From assembly GCF_000935125.1 (NCBI RefSeq), contig NZ_JRKI01000018.1:1-64000 (forward strand): a DNA stretch of 64,000 bases. The letters run 5' to 3'. Positions 56,443 through 64,000 of this stretch are shown here, piece by piece (within the stretch, counting starts at the first letter, position 1; each line of letters begins with the position of its first letter). The DNA comes from Streptomyces natalensis ATCC 27448. GTDB taxonomy: Bacteria; Actinomycetota; Actinomycetes; Streptomycetales; Streptomycetaceae. The notes beneath the pieces were generated by a model. The model worked only from the letters and a program-made list of their open reading frames with translations. It did not search any database and was not told the origin of the DNA. A program made the translations under genes and the position numbers.

Positions 56443-57681
56443 ATGGCCGAGCATGTCGTCGAACACGCCGCGTACCCCGTCGGACTGCGGCTGTCCGGCC
56501 GCCGCGTGGTCGTCCTCGGGGCCGGCCAGGTCGCCCAGCGCCGCCTCCCCTCGCTCATCGCCGCAGGTGCGGACGTCCTCCTGATCTCCCCCTCCGCCAC
56601 CCCCTCCGTCGAGGCGATGGCCGACACCGGCGAGATCCGCTGGGAGCGCCGCCGCTACCAGGACGGCGATCTCGACGGCGCCTGGTACGCGCTGATCTCC
56701 ACCGACGACCCGGAGGCCAACGCCGCCGCCTCCCGGGAGGCCGAGGCCCGCCGGGTGTGGTGCGTACGCTCCGACGACGCCGAGGCCGCCACCGCCTGGA
56801 CCCCGGCCACCGGCCGCAGCGAAGGCGTCACCGTCGCGGTCCTCACCGGCCAGGACCCGCGCCGCTCCGCCGCCGTACGCGACGCCATCGTCGAGGGCCT
56901 GCGCGACGGCAGCCTCGCCGCCCCGCACCACCGGCGCCCGCACACCCCCGGCGTGGCCCTGGTCGGCGGCGGTCCCGGCGACCCCGATCTGATCACCGTC
57001 CGCGGCCGCCGCCTCCTCGCCGAGGCGGACGTGGTCATCGCCGACCGCCTCGGCCCCCGCGACCTCCTGGCCGAGCTCCCGCCGCACGTCGAGGTCATCG
57101 ACGCCGCAAAGATCCCCTACGGCCGTTTCATGGCCCAGGAAGCCATCAACAACGCCCTGATCGAGCACGCCAAGGCCGGCAAGGCCGTGGTCCGCCTCAA
57201 GGGCGGCGACCCGTTCGTCTTCGGCCGCGGCATGGAGGAGGCCCAGGCGCTGGCCGAGGCCGGGATCCCCTGCACCGTCGTCCCGGGCATCTCCAGCACC
57301 ATCTCCGTCCCCGGTGCCGCCGGCATCCCCGTCACCCACCGCGGCGTCGCCCACGAATTCACCGTCGTCAGCGGCCATGTCGCCCCGGACGACGAGCGCT
57401 CGCTGGTCGACTGGCCCGCCCTCGCCCGGCTCCGCGGCACCCTCGTCGTCCTCATGGGCGTCGAGAACAGCGGCGCCATCGCCGCCGCCCTCATCGCCCA
57501 CGGCCGCCCCGCCGACACCCCCGCCGCCGTCATCCAGGAAGGCACCACCGCCACCCAGCGCCGCGTGGACGCCACCCTGGCCACCCTGGGCGAGACCGTA
57601 CGGGCCGAGGGCGTCCGTCCCCCCGCGGTCATCGTCATCGGCGACGTCGTCACCGTGGGCCCGGCCGCCACCCCCAAGTAA
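56443..57681 (+). CDS. cysG: Siroheme synthase-like: precorrin-2 dehydrogenase plus uroporphyrinogen-III methyltransferase
   Basis: This 412-residue protein has an N-terminal NAD-binding domain (1 to about 155; VVVLGAGQVAQRRLPSLIAA), then LISTDDPEANAAASREAEAR. That part oxidises precorrin-2. The C-terminal SUMT domain (about 165-410) has VALVGGGPGDPDLITVRGRR, RLKGGDPFVFGRGMEEAQAL and TVVPGISSTISVPGAAGIPV. It methylates uroporphyrinogen III. It feeds siroheme and the cobalamin branch. ATG 56443 follows AAGGAG. The usual CysG order, with a ferrochelatase function in the N-terminal half. Confidence 0.95.
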   Translation: MAEHVVEHAAYPVGLRLSGRRVVVLGAGQVAQRRLPSLIAAGADVLLISPSATPSVEAMADTGEIRWERRRYQDGDLDGAWYALISTDDPEANAAASREAEARRVWCVRSDDAEAATAWTPATGRSEGVTVAVLTGQDPRRSAAVRDAIVEGLRDGSLAAPHHRRPHTPGVALVGGGPGDPDLITVRGRRLLAEADVVIADRLGPRDLLAELPPHVEVIDAAKIPYGRFMAQEAINNALIEHAKAGKAVVRLKGGDPFVFGRGMEEAQALAEAGIPCTVVPGISSTISVPGAAGIPVTHRGVAHEFTVVSGHVAPDDERSLVDWPALARLRGTLVVLMGVENSGAIAAALIAHGRPADTPAAVIQEGTTATQRRVDATLATLGETVRAEGVRPPAVIVIGDVVTVGPAATPK

Positions 57682-57771
57682 CCGCGCCCCGCCCGGCCCG
57701 CCCAAGTAACCGCGCCCCGCCAACCCGCCCCCGCCCTTGGCACCTCCACACCGACAAGGCACGATCTCCCC

Positions 57772-58587
57772 GTGGCAGAAATCATCACCGTCGATGACCC
57801 GGACGACCCCCGGCTGGCCGACTACACCGGCCTGACCGACGTCGAGCTGCGGCGCCGCCGCGAGCCCGCCGAAGGGCTGTTCATCGCCGAGGGCGAGAAG
57901 GTCATCCGCCGCGCCCTCCACGCCGGCTACGAGATGCGCTCGATGCTCCTCTCCGCCAAGTGGGTCGACGTCATGCGCGATGTCATCGACGAGGTCCCGG
58001 CCCCGGTCTACGCCGTCAGCCCCGGCCTCGCCGAGCGGGTGACGGGCTATCACGTCCACCGCGGCGCCCTGGCTTCCATGCAGCGCAAACCGCTGCCCAC
58101 GGCCACCGAACTCCTCGCCCGCACCCGCCGTATCGCGGTGATGGAAGCCGTCAACGACCACACCAACATCGGCGCCATCTTCCGCAGCGCGGCGGCCCTG
58201 GGCATGGACGCGGTGCTGCTCTCCCCGGACTGCGCCGACCCCCTCTACCGCCGCTCGGTGAAGGTTTCCATGGGCGCGGTCTTCTCCGTCCCGTACGCGC
58301 GCCTGGAGAGCTGGCCCCGCGATTTGGCGGCCGTACGGGAAGCCGGTTTCAAACTCCTCGCCCTCACCCCCTCCGACAAGGCCACCCCCATCGCCGAGGC
58401 CGCCCCGCACACCCTGGAGCGCGCCGCGCTGATGCTCGGCGCCGAGGGCGGCGGCCTGACCACGGGCGCCCTGCGCGCCGCCGACGAATGGGTCCGCATC
58501 CCCATGGCCCACGGCGTCGACTCCCTGAACGTCGGCGCGGCCGCCGCCGTCGCCTTCTACGCGGTGGCCACGGCCGATCGTGCCTAG
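57772..58587 (+). CDS. SpoU/TrmH-family RNA methyltransferase
   Basis: This 271-residue protein starts at GTG 57772. Its N-terminal substrate-binding part (RRREPAEGLFIAEGEKVIRR) leads to a SPOUT domain with the three TrmH motifs: VMEAVNDHTNIGAIFRSAAA (motif 1), LMLGAEGGGLTTGALRAADE (motif 2) and IPMAHGVDSLNVGAAAAVAF (motif 3), which together form the SAM-binding trefoil knot. It should 2'-O-methylate tRNA or rRNA. Its stop overlaps the next gene. Confidence 0.95.
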   Translation: MAEIITVDDPDDPRLADYTGLTDVELRRRREPAEGLFIAEGEKVIRRALHAGYEMRSMLLSAKWVDVMRDVIDEVPAPVYAVSPGLAERVTGYHVHRGALASMQRKPLPTATELLARTRRIAVMEAVNDHTNIGAIFRSAAALGMDAVLLSPDCADPLYRRSVKVSMGAVFSVPYARLESWPRDLAAVREAGFKLLALTPSDKATPIAEAAPHTLERAALMLGAEGGGLTTGALRAADEWVRIPMAHGVDSLNVGAAAAVAFYAVATADRA

Positions 58588-59107
58588 CCGCCCCCAGACC
58601 CCCGCGTACGAGGATCCGCAGGACACGACAACACCCGCATTGTGGGGGCGTATCGCGTGCACCTGGGCGGTCGCCTTCGCCGCGCTGCATTTCTACTGGG
58701 CGCTGGGCGGCAGCCGGGGCCTGAGCGTCTCGGCGGGGTCTCTGGCCGAGACACGCCCCGGGTGGTTCGTGGCGGTGGGCCTGTGGGGTGTGGGGCTGCT
58801 GTGCCTTGTCGCCGGCGTGCTGGGATGGCTCCTCGCCCGACCGCGGCCTCGTGGCCTGTTCGGACGGACGCTCAGGGTTCTGGGGTGGTGTGCCTGCGCC
58901 GTGCTGCTGGCCCGCGGTATCGCCGTCGAGGCGCTGCTGCTGGCCGACACGGCGGGCCAGGAGGTCCACGTGAGCCCGGAACAGCGGATGTGGACGCTGG
59001 CGCTGTGGAATCCCTGGTTCCTGATCGGCGGTCTGCTCTTCGGCCTGGCCGCACGGAAGTTCGGAAGAGCAAAGGGCCCGAGCGGCGGCGCTGCCCCACA
59101 CCCCTGA
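58580..59107 (+). CDS. DUF3995-like membrane protein
   Basis: This 175-residue protein starts at GTG 58580, overlapping the methyltransferase stop by eight bases. It has four transmembrane segments; the first block, WAVAFAALHFYWALGGSRGL, with H-x-Y-W-A-L-G-G, is typical of DUF3995. The others are VAVGLWGVGLLCLVAGVLGW, GWCACAVLLARGIAVEALLL and LALWNPWFLIGGLLFGLAAR. Function unknown; coupled to the RNA methyltransferase by translation only. Confidence 0.85.
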   Translation: MPSRPQTPAYEDPQDTTTPALWGRIACTWAVAFAALHFYWALGGSRGLSVSAGSLAETRPGWFVAVGLWGVGLLCLVAGVLGWLLARPRPRGLFGRTLRVLGWCACAVLLARGIAVEALLLADTAGQEVHVSPEQRMWTLALWNPWFLIGGLLFGLAARKFGRAKGPSGGAAPHP

Positions 59108-59177
59108 CACCACGGCCCGGCCGACACCGAGCCGGTCACCCTCGCAGCCGGTCCGGGAAGTTCCTTCGGAACCCCCG

Positions 59178-60551
59178 CTAGAGGATCCGCTCGGAGCCCC
59201 CGTCAGGGACGCCGACGCCCGCCACCGTCACCGCCCGCCGCTCTCCCAGCCCACGGGCCGGGCCCTGGCAGCCCTGGGCCGCCGCGATGCCCAGCGCGAC
59301 CAGCAGCGTCACGACCACGAAGACGATCACCCGCTGCCGCAGCAGCCGGCGGTCGGGGCCGGGGCGGCGGCCCGATCCCGTACGGACCGGGGTGCGCGCC
59401 CCGTTGCGTCCCGTGCCCCGGGCCGCCGGGACCCGGGCCCCGCCCCGCCCGCCGCCGGTCCGCGGGTTCGTGCCCTTGGCGCCGTGCGCGGCCTTCGTCC
59501 CGTGCGGCCCGTGCGTGCCTCCCGTGCCCGAGGACGGTCCCGGGCCGGACGGCCGCGAGGTCGCCTCGCGCGGCGCCGGAGGACGCGCGCCGGGCGGCCG
59601 CGGCGTCGGAGTGCCCCCCGTCCGCCGCTCGGTGCGCTGCCGTGCGTACTCCTCGGCCCGCTGCCCCGCCGGCCGCCGCTCCAGCCGCTCCCAGCCCGCG
59701 CCGCCCTCCGCGGGATCGCCGGACAGCCCGTGCGCCTCGCGGGCCGCGATCTCCTTGAGCCGCAGCGACAGCGACAGGGTGCTCGGCCGGTCCGCCGGAT
59801 CCTTGGCCAGACACGTCGCCAGCAGCGGCGCCAGCGCATCCGGGACCCCGGCCAGCTGCGCCTCCTCATGGACGACGCGGTAGAGCATGACCTCCGAACT
59901 GCCCTGCCCGAAGGGCGAGTCCGCGGTGCAGGCGTACGCGAGGGTGGCCCCCAGCGCGAAGATGTCCGTCGCCGGCGTCACCGCCGCACCGCGCACCTGC
60001 TCCGGCGCGAGGAAGCCGGGCGATCCCACCGCCGTACCGACATGGGTGAGTGTGCTGGCGCCCGTCGCCCAGGCGATACCGAAGTCGATGATCCGCGGGC
60101 CCTTGGGCGACAGCAGAATGTTGGACGGCTTCAGATCGCGGTGCACCACGCCCGCGTCATGGACGGCCAGCAGCCCCTCGGACAGCGCCGCCCCGATGGA
60201 GGCGACCTCCGCCGGGGACAGCGGACCCTCCTCGTTGACCTTGTCGTGCAGCGAGGGGCCGGGGACGTACTGGGTGGCGAACCAGGGGCGGTCGGCGTCC
60301 AGATCGGCCGCGACCAGCCGGGCCGTACAGCCGCCGCGGATCCGCCGGGCCGCCGACACCTCGCGGGCGAACCGCGACCGGAATTCCTGATCCTCCGCCA
60401 GATCCGGGCGGATCACCTTCAGCGCCACCCGCTGCCCGCGCTTGTCCGAACCGAGATAGACCACGCCCATCCCGCCCGCGCCGAGCCGGCGGTGCAGCCG
60501 GAACGTCCCGACGACACGCGGGTCCTCGCGTCGGAGCCGCATCATCGCCAT
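59178..60551 (-). CDS. Serine/threonine protein kinase (single-span)
   Basis: The protein has 457 residues. The N-terminal kinase domain (about 15-270) has LHRRLGAGGMGVVYLGSDKR (P-loop), VALKVIRPDLAEDQEF (ATP Lys), HDAGVVHRDLKPSNILLSPK (catalytic loop), RIIDFGIAWATGAS (DFG) and SPGFLAPEQVRG. Then comes a Pro/Gly/Arg-rich linker of about 140 residues (after LSGDPAEGG) and a transmembrane helix near the end (RQRVIVFVVVTLLVALGIAA), followed by a short outside tail. It is a PknB-like kinase of the type common in Streptomyces; targets are unknown. ATG 60551 opens MAMMRLRREDPRVVGTF. Confidence 0.95.
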   Translation of the reverse strand: MAMMRLRREDPRVVGTFRLHRRLGAGGMGVVYLGSDKRGQRVALKVIRPDLAEDQEFRSRFAREVSAARRIRGGCTARLVAADLDADRPWFATQYVPGPSLHDKVNEEGPLSPAEVASIGAALSEGLLAVHDAGVVHRDLKPSNILLSPKGPRIIDFGIAWATGASTLTHVGTAVGSPGFLAPEQVRGAAVTPATDIFALGATLAYACTADSPFGQGSSEVMLYRVVHEEAQLAGVPDALAPLLATCLAKDPADRPSTLSLSLRLKEIAAREAHGLSGDPAEGGAGWERLERRPAGQRAEEYARQRTERRTGGTPTPRPPGARPPAPREATSRPSGPGPSSGTGGTHGPHGTKAAHGAKGTNPRTGGGRGGARVPAARGTGRNGARTPVRTGSGRRPGPDRRLLRQRVIVFVVVTLLVALGIAAAQGCQGPARGLGERRAVTVAGVGVPDGGSERIL

Positions 60552-61179
60552 GTCCGTCGTCCCCTGCCTGTGGTGGGGAGGCCCCACCCCGCTGCCAACC
60601 GTCTGACGTGGCACAGCTTACGGATTGACGGCTCGCTGTGCGCTAAGGCCGCGCATGCGTCGGCAAGTGGATTGTCGGTGGCGGGCGGGATCCTTCAGCA
60701 GCGGGACGCAACCGGCCGCGGTGCGGCCCGACTTCCCGTGCGAGAGCTCAATGATCCGTCACGGAACGGAGTTTGACGCAACGAAAGGTGACCGGGCCGG
60801 GAGAGCCGTGGATGCCGGGGACACCTCCGGGGCGTACGCCGTGGTGGCGGGCAGAGCCGGGCGAAGTGTGGGGACGGCGGTGTGCAGGGCGGTGGCCGAA
60901 GTGAGCGAAGTCACCCGGAAAGGGGTGGTTCCTCGGGGAGCCCCAGGTCCGGGCCCCGCTGCTGCCGCCGCACCCTCCGCCCGCTTGCTCCACCGGCCCT
61001 CTCCACCCAGCGGAGTACGCCGGATGGTGTGCCGTCATCCCATTGGAGGCCACGGAAGCGGTACGACGGCATGACGCCCTGGCGCCGCCGGATGCTTAAT
61101 GTGGTCTTCACGCGGCGGGCGGCGCACTCGTCCCCCGAGGTCAGACGCCCGCCGCCCCAGACACGACAGGAGTGGGGCG
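60552..61179. other. 628-bp region without a convincing gene
   Basis: Several open frames lack protein-like composition and ribosome binding sites (for example plus 60625-61074). The region must hold the promoter of the minus-strand kinase gene and of the small membrane protein gene at 61180. I see no strong hairpin or repeat. Confidence 0.4.
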
Positions 61180-61350
61180 ATGGCGGAGACCTCATGGCGC
61201 ACGGCCGGCGGCCGTAGGCCCGGCAGGCGCCATCCCCTCGTCGCCGTGGCGATGGCGGTGCCGCTGGCGGTTCTCCTGACCGTGGTCTTCGGCGGCTGGG
61301 ATGCCGTCGTCACACAGGCGTCGTCCGTGGCCGGAATCCTGGGGCGCTGA
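61180..61350 (+). CDS. Small single-span membrane protein
   Basis: This 56-residue protein has ATG 61180 with GGAGTGGGG upstream. A basic N-terminus (MAETSWRTAGGRRPGRRHPL) is followed by one hydrophobic helix (VAVAMAVPLAVLLTVVFGGW) and a short polar tail. It would sit in the membrane with its N-terminus inside. A perfect hairpin 84 bp later ends the transcript. Unknown function. Confidence 0.65.
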   Translation: MAETSWRTAGGRRPGRRHPLVAVAMAVPLAVLLTVVFGGWDAVVTQASSVAGILGR

Positions 61351-61434
61351 ACGGCGCCCCGGTCCTGGGAGAGCGGCCCGGGACAGGGACTTCCGGTCAA
61401 CCCCGTGGGGACGGGGGTGCGGCGGACGGCAGGA

Positions 61435-61466
61435 ATGGCCGGGCATCTGGGGAGATGCCCGGCCAT
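61435..61466 (+). terminator. Terminator after the small membrane gene
   Basis: ATGGCCGGGCATCT at 61435-61448 pairs perfectly with 61453-61466 across a 4-base loop. The downstream side is ATCACG. Confidence 0.8.
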
Positions 61467-61509
61467 CACGCTTGTGCGGTGGTTTCGGCTGCGGTCCGGT
61501 TTCGGCCAC

Positions 61510-61548
61510 AAAAAGCCGAGGGCCGGAGCGAAGTGCTCCGGCCCTCGG
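61510..61548 (-). terminator. Rho-independent terminator of the tRNA cluster
   Basis: CCGAGGGCCGGAGC at 61516-61529 pairs perfectly with 61535-61548 across a 5-base loop. On the minus strand it is followed by a run of five T (complement of 61511-61515 and neighbours). It is a classical terminator for the Gly-Cys-Val-Val transcript. Confidence 0.95.
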
Positions 61549-61557
61549 TTTCGGGTG

Positions 61558-61629
61558 TGGACGATACTGGGATTGAACCAGTGACCTCTTCCGTGTCAGG
61601 GAAGCGCTCTCCCGCTGAGCTAATCGTCC
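61558..61629 (-). tRNA. tRNA-Val(GAC), downstream copy
   Basis: The 72-nt gene has a perfect 7-bp acceptor stem (GGACGAT with ATCGTCC), D-arm AGCTCAGCGGGAGAGC, anticodon stem CTTCC/GGAAG with loop CTGACAC (anticodon GAC), T-arm around GGTTCAATCCC and discriminator A. CCA is not encoded. It is the last gene of the cluster. Confidence 0.97.
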
Positions 61630-61662
61630 TCGGGACCACGGATCCGAAGATCCCCGGCTGCG

Positions 61663-61734
61663 TGCGCGATACTGGGATTGAACCAGTGACCTCTTCCGTG
61701 TCAGGGAAGCGCTCTCCCGCTGAGCTAATCGTCC
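61663..61734 (-). tRNA. tRNA-Val(GAC), upstream copy with mismatched acceptor stem
   Basis: It is identical to the other tRNA-Val over 69 bp (61667-61735 against 61562-61630), so it has the same D-, anticodon and T-arms. The 3' strand of the acceptor is GCGCGAT on the plus strand instead of GGACGAT. The second and third base pairs are therefore mismatched (G-G and A-C). The remaining pairs are intact. It may be poorly processed or charged, or may be a pseudogene. Confidence 0.85.
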
Positions 61735-61738
61735 TTGG

Positions 61739-61809
61739 AGGTGGAGACGGGATTTGAACCCGTGTAGACGGCTTTGCAGGCCGTTGCCTCGCCTCTCGGC
61801 CACTCCACC
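61739..61809 (-). tRNA. tRNA-Cys(GCA)
   Basis: The 71-nt gene has acceptor stem GGTGGAG with CTCCACC, anticodon loop CTGCAAA inside ACGGC/GCCGT (anticodon GCA), T-arm with GGTTCAAATCC and discriminator T (U73, a cysteine identity base). It lies four bases from the upstream tRNA-Val copy. Confidence 0.97.
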
Positions 61810-61844
61810 AGGAGTGAGGGGGTTCGGGAAGATCCCCCACATCG

Positions 61845-61917
<73 letters not shown>

Positions 61918-62082
61918 AGATGCATCCCCCGGACCACGTCCGGGAGCTGCCTGGCCTCCGGGGCGCTTCCGCGTCCCGGCGACGTGTTGAACTCTAGCGG
62001 ATTCCGGGGCCAGTACAAAAACGCGTTTGTGCAGCGTGCTGCGCTGCTCGCTCGGCCCGGTCCGCTGTCGGTCCCCCCGCCA

Positions 62083-62095
62083 TAGACTCACTGAC
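62083..62095 (+). promoter_or_regulatory. Leaderless pabB start: TAGACT before GTG
   Basis: TAGACT at 62083-62088 is a good -10 box. It lies seven bases before the GTG at 62096, so the transcript probably begins at the start codon. No ribosome binding site is seen and no clear -35 box is present. Confidence 0.55.
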
Positions 62096-63163
62096 GTGCG
62101 CGACTTCCCTCCCATGGCCCGCTTCGGCGGCCTGATAGCCACCGACCTGCGCGATGTCACCACCGATCCCGCGGCACTGGACTCCACGGGCTGGTGGGCG
62201 GTCGTCGCCGACTTCGAAGGGGGTGTGGTCTGCGCCCGCTTCGGCGACGTACGGCCCGCCGGCCCCGTCGACGAGCCCGCCCCCGGCGGCTGGGCCGGCC
62301 CCGCCCGCGCGGACTGGCACAGCTCCATGGACCGCGACGCCTACACCGCCGGGGTGCGCAGCGTGCGGGACTACATAGCGGCGGGCGAGGTCTATCAGGT
62401 GAACCTCTGCCGGGTGCTGTCCGCGCCGCTGCCCGACCCCGCGCGCAGTGATGTGGACGCGCTGTCCGCGGTGCTGGCCCACGGCAACCCCGCCCCCTAC
62501 GCCGGTACGGTGCGGCTGCCCGCCCATGGCGTCGAGGTGGCCTCCGCCTCTCCGGAGCTGTTCCTGCGGCGTACGGGCCGTACGGTCGAGTCCGGGCCGA
62601 TCAAGGGGACCGGCCGGACGGCCGCGGATCTGTCCGGGAAGGACCGGGCGGAGAACGTCATGATCGTCGACCTGGTCCGCAACGACCTGGGCCGGGTCTG
62701 CGCCACGGGCACGGTGACCGTCCCGGCGCTGTGCGCCGTCGAGGCGCACCCCGGCCTCGTCCACCTGGTCTCCACCGTGCGCGGCGAACTGGACGGGGCG
62801 CACGAGGCGAGCGCCTGGGCGGATCTGCTGGCCGCCACCTTCCCGCCCGGTTCCGTCACCGGAGCGCCCAAGTCCAGCGCGCTGCGGATCATCGACGAGC
62901 TGGAGACCGCGCCCCGCGGCCCGTACTGCGGCGGCATCGGCTGGGTCGACGCGGACCGCCGCACCGGCGAGCTCAATGTCGGCATCCGGACGTTCTGGAT
63001 CGACCGCGCCGCACCGGGCGGCCCCGTCCTGCGCTTCGGCGCCGGCGCGGGCATCATCTGGGACTCCGACCCGGAGCGGGAGTGGGCCGAGACCGAATTG
63101 AAGGCGGAACGGCTGCTCGCGGTAGCGTCGGGGGTGCACGAAGTGAGCGGAGGACGACGATGA
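62096..63163 (+). CDS. pabB: Aminodeoxychorismate synthase component I (chorismate-binding)
   Basis: This 355-residue chorismate-utilising enzyme makes 4-amino-4-deoxychorismate for folate. Motifs: RSVRDYIAAGEVYQVNLCRV, VASASPELFLRRTGRTVESG, then PIKGTGRTAADLSGKDRAEN (the P-I-K-G-T block holding the catalytic Lys), VDLVRNDLGRVCATGTVTV, FPPGSVTGAPKSSALRIIDE and FGAGAGIIWDSDPEREWAET. The protein is shorter than stand-alone PabB proteins of about 450 residues because the N-terminal region is reduced. It overlaps pabC by four bases (ATGA). Confidence 0.93.
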   Translation: MRDFPPMARFGGLIATDLRDVTTDPAALDSTGWWAVVADFEGGVVCARFGDVRPAGPVDEPAPGGWAGPARADWHSSMDRDAYTAGVRSVRDYIAAGEVYQVNLCRVLSAPLPDPARSDVDALSAVLAHGNPAPYAGTVRLPAHGVEVASASPELFLRRTGRTVESGPIKGTGRTAADLSGKDRAENVMIVDLVRNDLGRVCATGTVTVPALCAVEAHPGLVHLVSTVRGELDGAHEASAWADLLAATFPPGSVTGAPKSSALRIIDELETAPRGPYCGGIGWVDADRRTGELNVGIRTFWIDRAAPGGPVLRFGAGAGIIWDSDPEREWAETELKAERLLAVASGVHEVSGGRR

Positions 63164-63984
63164 GGATCTGGCTCGACGGGGGACTGCGGGACGCCGACGG
63201 TGCCCGCGTCTCGGTCTTCGACCACGGGCTGACGGTCGGCGACGGCGTCTTCGAGACCGTCAAGGCCGAGCGGGGACGTGCCTTCGCCCTCACCCGCCAC
63301 CTGGAGCGCCTGGCCACCTCCGCCCGGGGCCTCGGCCTGCCGGAGCCCGATCTCGACGAGGTGCGCCGCGGCTGCACGGCCGTCCTGGACGCCAACCCGG
63401 TGGCGCTCGGCCGGCTGCGGATCACCTACACCGGCGGGCTCTCCCCGCTCGGCTCGGACCGCGGCGACGACGGCACCACGCTGGTCATCGCGGTCTCCGA
63501 GGCGCCCCGCCGCCCCGACACCACCGCCGCGATCACCGTCCCCTGGACCCGTAACGAACGCGGTGCGCTCGCGGGTCTGAAGACCACCTCGTACGGCGAG
63601 AACGTCGTCGCGCTCGCCCGCGCCCGCGAACTGGGCGCCTCCGAGGCGCTGTTCGCCAACACCGTCGGACAGCTCTGCGAGGGCACCGGCTCCAATGTCT
63701 TCGTCGTCCTGGACGGCGAGCTGCACACCCCGCCGCTGCACTCCGGGTGCCTGGCCGGCATCACCCGCGCCCTGACGGTCACCTGGGCGGGCGCCAAGGA
63801 GACCGATCTGCCGCTGGACGTTCTGGAGCGCGCCGAGGAGATCTTCCTGACCTCCACCCTGCGCGATGTGCAGGCGGTGACCCGGATCGACGGGCGCCAA
63901 CTGGCCGAGCGGCCGGGCCCGGTGACCGCCGAGGCCATGCGGATCTTCGACGAGCAGGCGGCCGCGGACACCGATCCCCGGTGA
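63160..63984 (+). CDS. pabC: Aminodeoxychorismate lyase
   Basis: This 274-residue fold-type IV PLP enzyme releases pyruvate from aminodeoxychorismate to give p-aminobenzoate. Motifs: VSVFDHGLTVGDGVFETVKA, ALTRHLERLATSARGLGLPE, the PLP Lys in ALAGLKTTSYGENVVALARA, then EALFANTVGQLCEGTGSNVF and EEIFLTSTLRDVQAVTRIDG. ATG 63160 overlaps the pabB stop and has GGAGGACG upstream. The stop is at 63982-63984, 16 bases before the window ends. Confidence 0.94.
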   Translation: MRIWLDGGLRDADGARVSVFDHGLTVGDGVFETVKAERGRAFALTRHLERLATSARGLGLPEPDLDEVRRGCTAVLDANPVALGRLRITYTGGLSPLGSDRGDDGTTLVIAVSEAPRRPDTTAAITVPWTRNERGALAGLKTTSYGENVVALARARELGASEALFANTVGQLCEGTGSNVFVVLDGELHTPPLHSGCLAGITRALTVTWAGAKETDLPLDVLERAEEIFLTSTLRDVQAVTRIDGRQLAERPGPVTAEAMRIFDEQAAADTDPR

Positions 63985-64000
63985 GACACCGCTGATGTCC

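Noticed and set aside
60625..61074. Plus-strand ORF of 149 codons upstream of the small membrane gene
   Set aside because: Composition is not protein-like and changes along its length; no ribosome binding site and no family resemblance.

Overview
The window is high-GC actinobacterial DNA whose gene families, gene order and style (GTG starts, 1- and 4-base stop/start overlaps, leaderless starts) point to Streptomyces or a close relative. It falls into two parts.

Bases 1 to about 20,900 are accessory DNA. They hold an intact ISL3-family element (1811-3582, 8-bp target duplication) that splits a small gene, an IS701-family element (11856-13254) abutting an IS5-family element (13258-14126), and at least five transposase or recombinase fragments. 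Between these lie cargo genes: an MT0933-type antitoxin with a YidB-like protein, a zinc-ribbon protein, a 2H phosphoesterase with a small partner, an XRE regulator, an ECF41-type sigma factor followed by a cupin lipoprotein and a carboxymuconolactone decarboxylase-like protein, an acyl-carrier-like protein lacking its serine next to an IHF paralogue, a protealysin-type protease with an emfourin-type inhibitor, a VOC protein and a membrane protein. A phased CAGGGAC repeat array (20759-20822) marks the end of this part.

Bases 21,000 to 64,000 look like conserved chromosome. In order: a 3-hydroxybutyryl-CoA dehydrogenase, a GHL10-type hydrolase, a divergent EamA exporter/MocR regulator pair, GNAT and phosphatase-like genes, a LuxR regulator, then arginine biosynthesis as argCJBDR (29016-33934) and argGH (36148-38858). 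Between these two lie an orphan pstS, tRNA-Pro(GGG) and a DUF488 gene. Next come a TetR-MFS pair, an exported 5'-nucleotidase, an acyltransferase, a truncated glycerophosphodiesterase, a two-gene membrane operon and the methionine ABC importer metNIQ, which is preceded by a cysteine-rich leader ORF with its own promoter.

Bases 50,854 to 57,681 carry corrinoid/siroheme genes: cobL, a 1303-residue BluB-CobT fusion with a long disordered N-terminus, and a CysG-like siroheme synthase. The window ends with an rRNA methyltransferase, a DUF3995 protein, a Ser/Thr kinase, a tRNA cluster transcribed Gly-Cys-Val-Val (one Val copy with a damaged acceptor stem) and pabB-pabC for p-aminobenzoate.

The observations I find most worth following are: the ECF41 promoter motif (TGTCACA-N16-CGTC) placed between the sigma gene and the cupin gene; the Cys-rich leader before metNIQ; the BluB-CobT fusion; the serine-less carrier protein beside an IHF paralogue; the phased repeat array; and the order in which the nested IS elements arrived.
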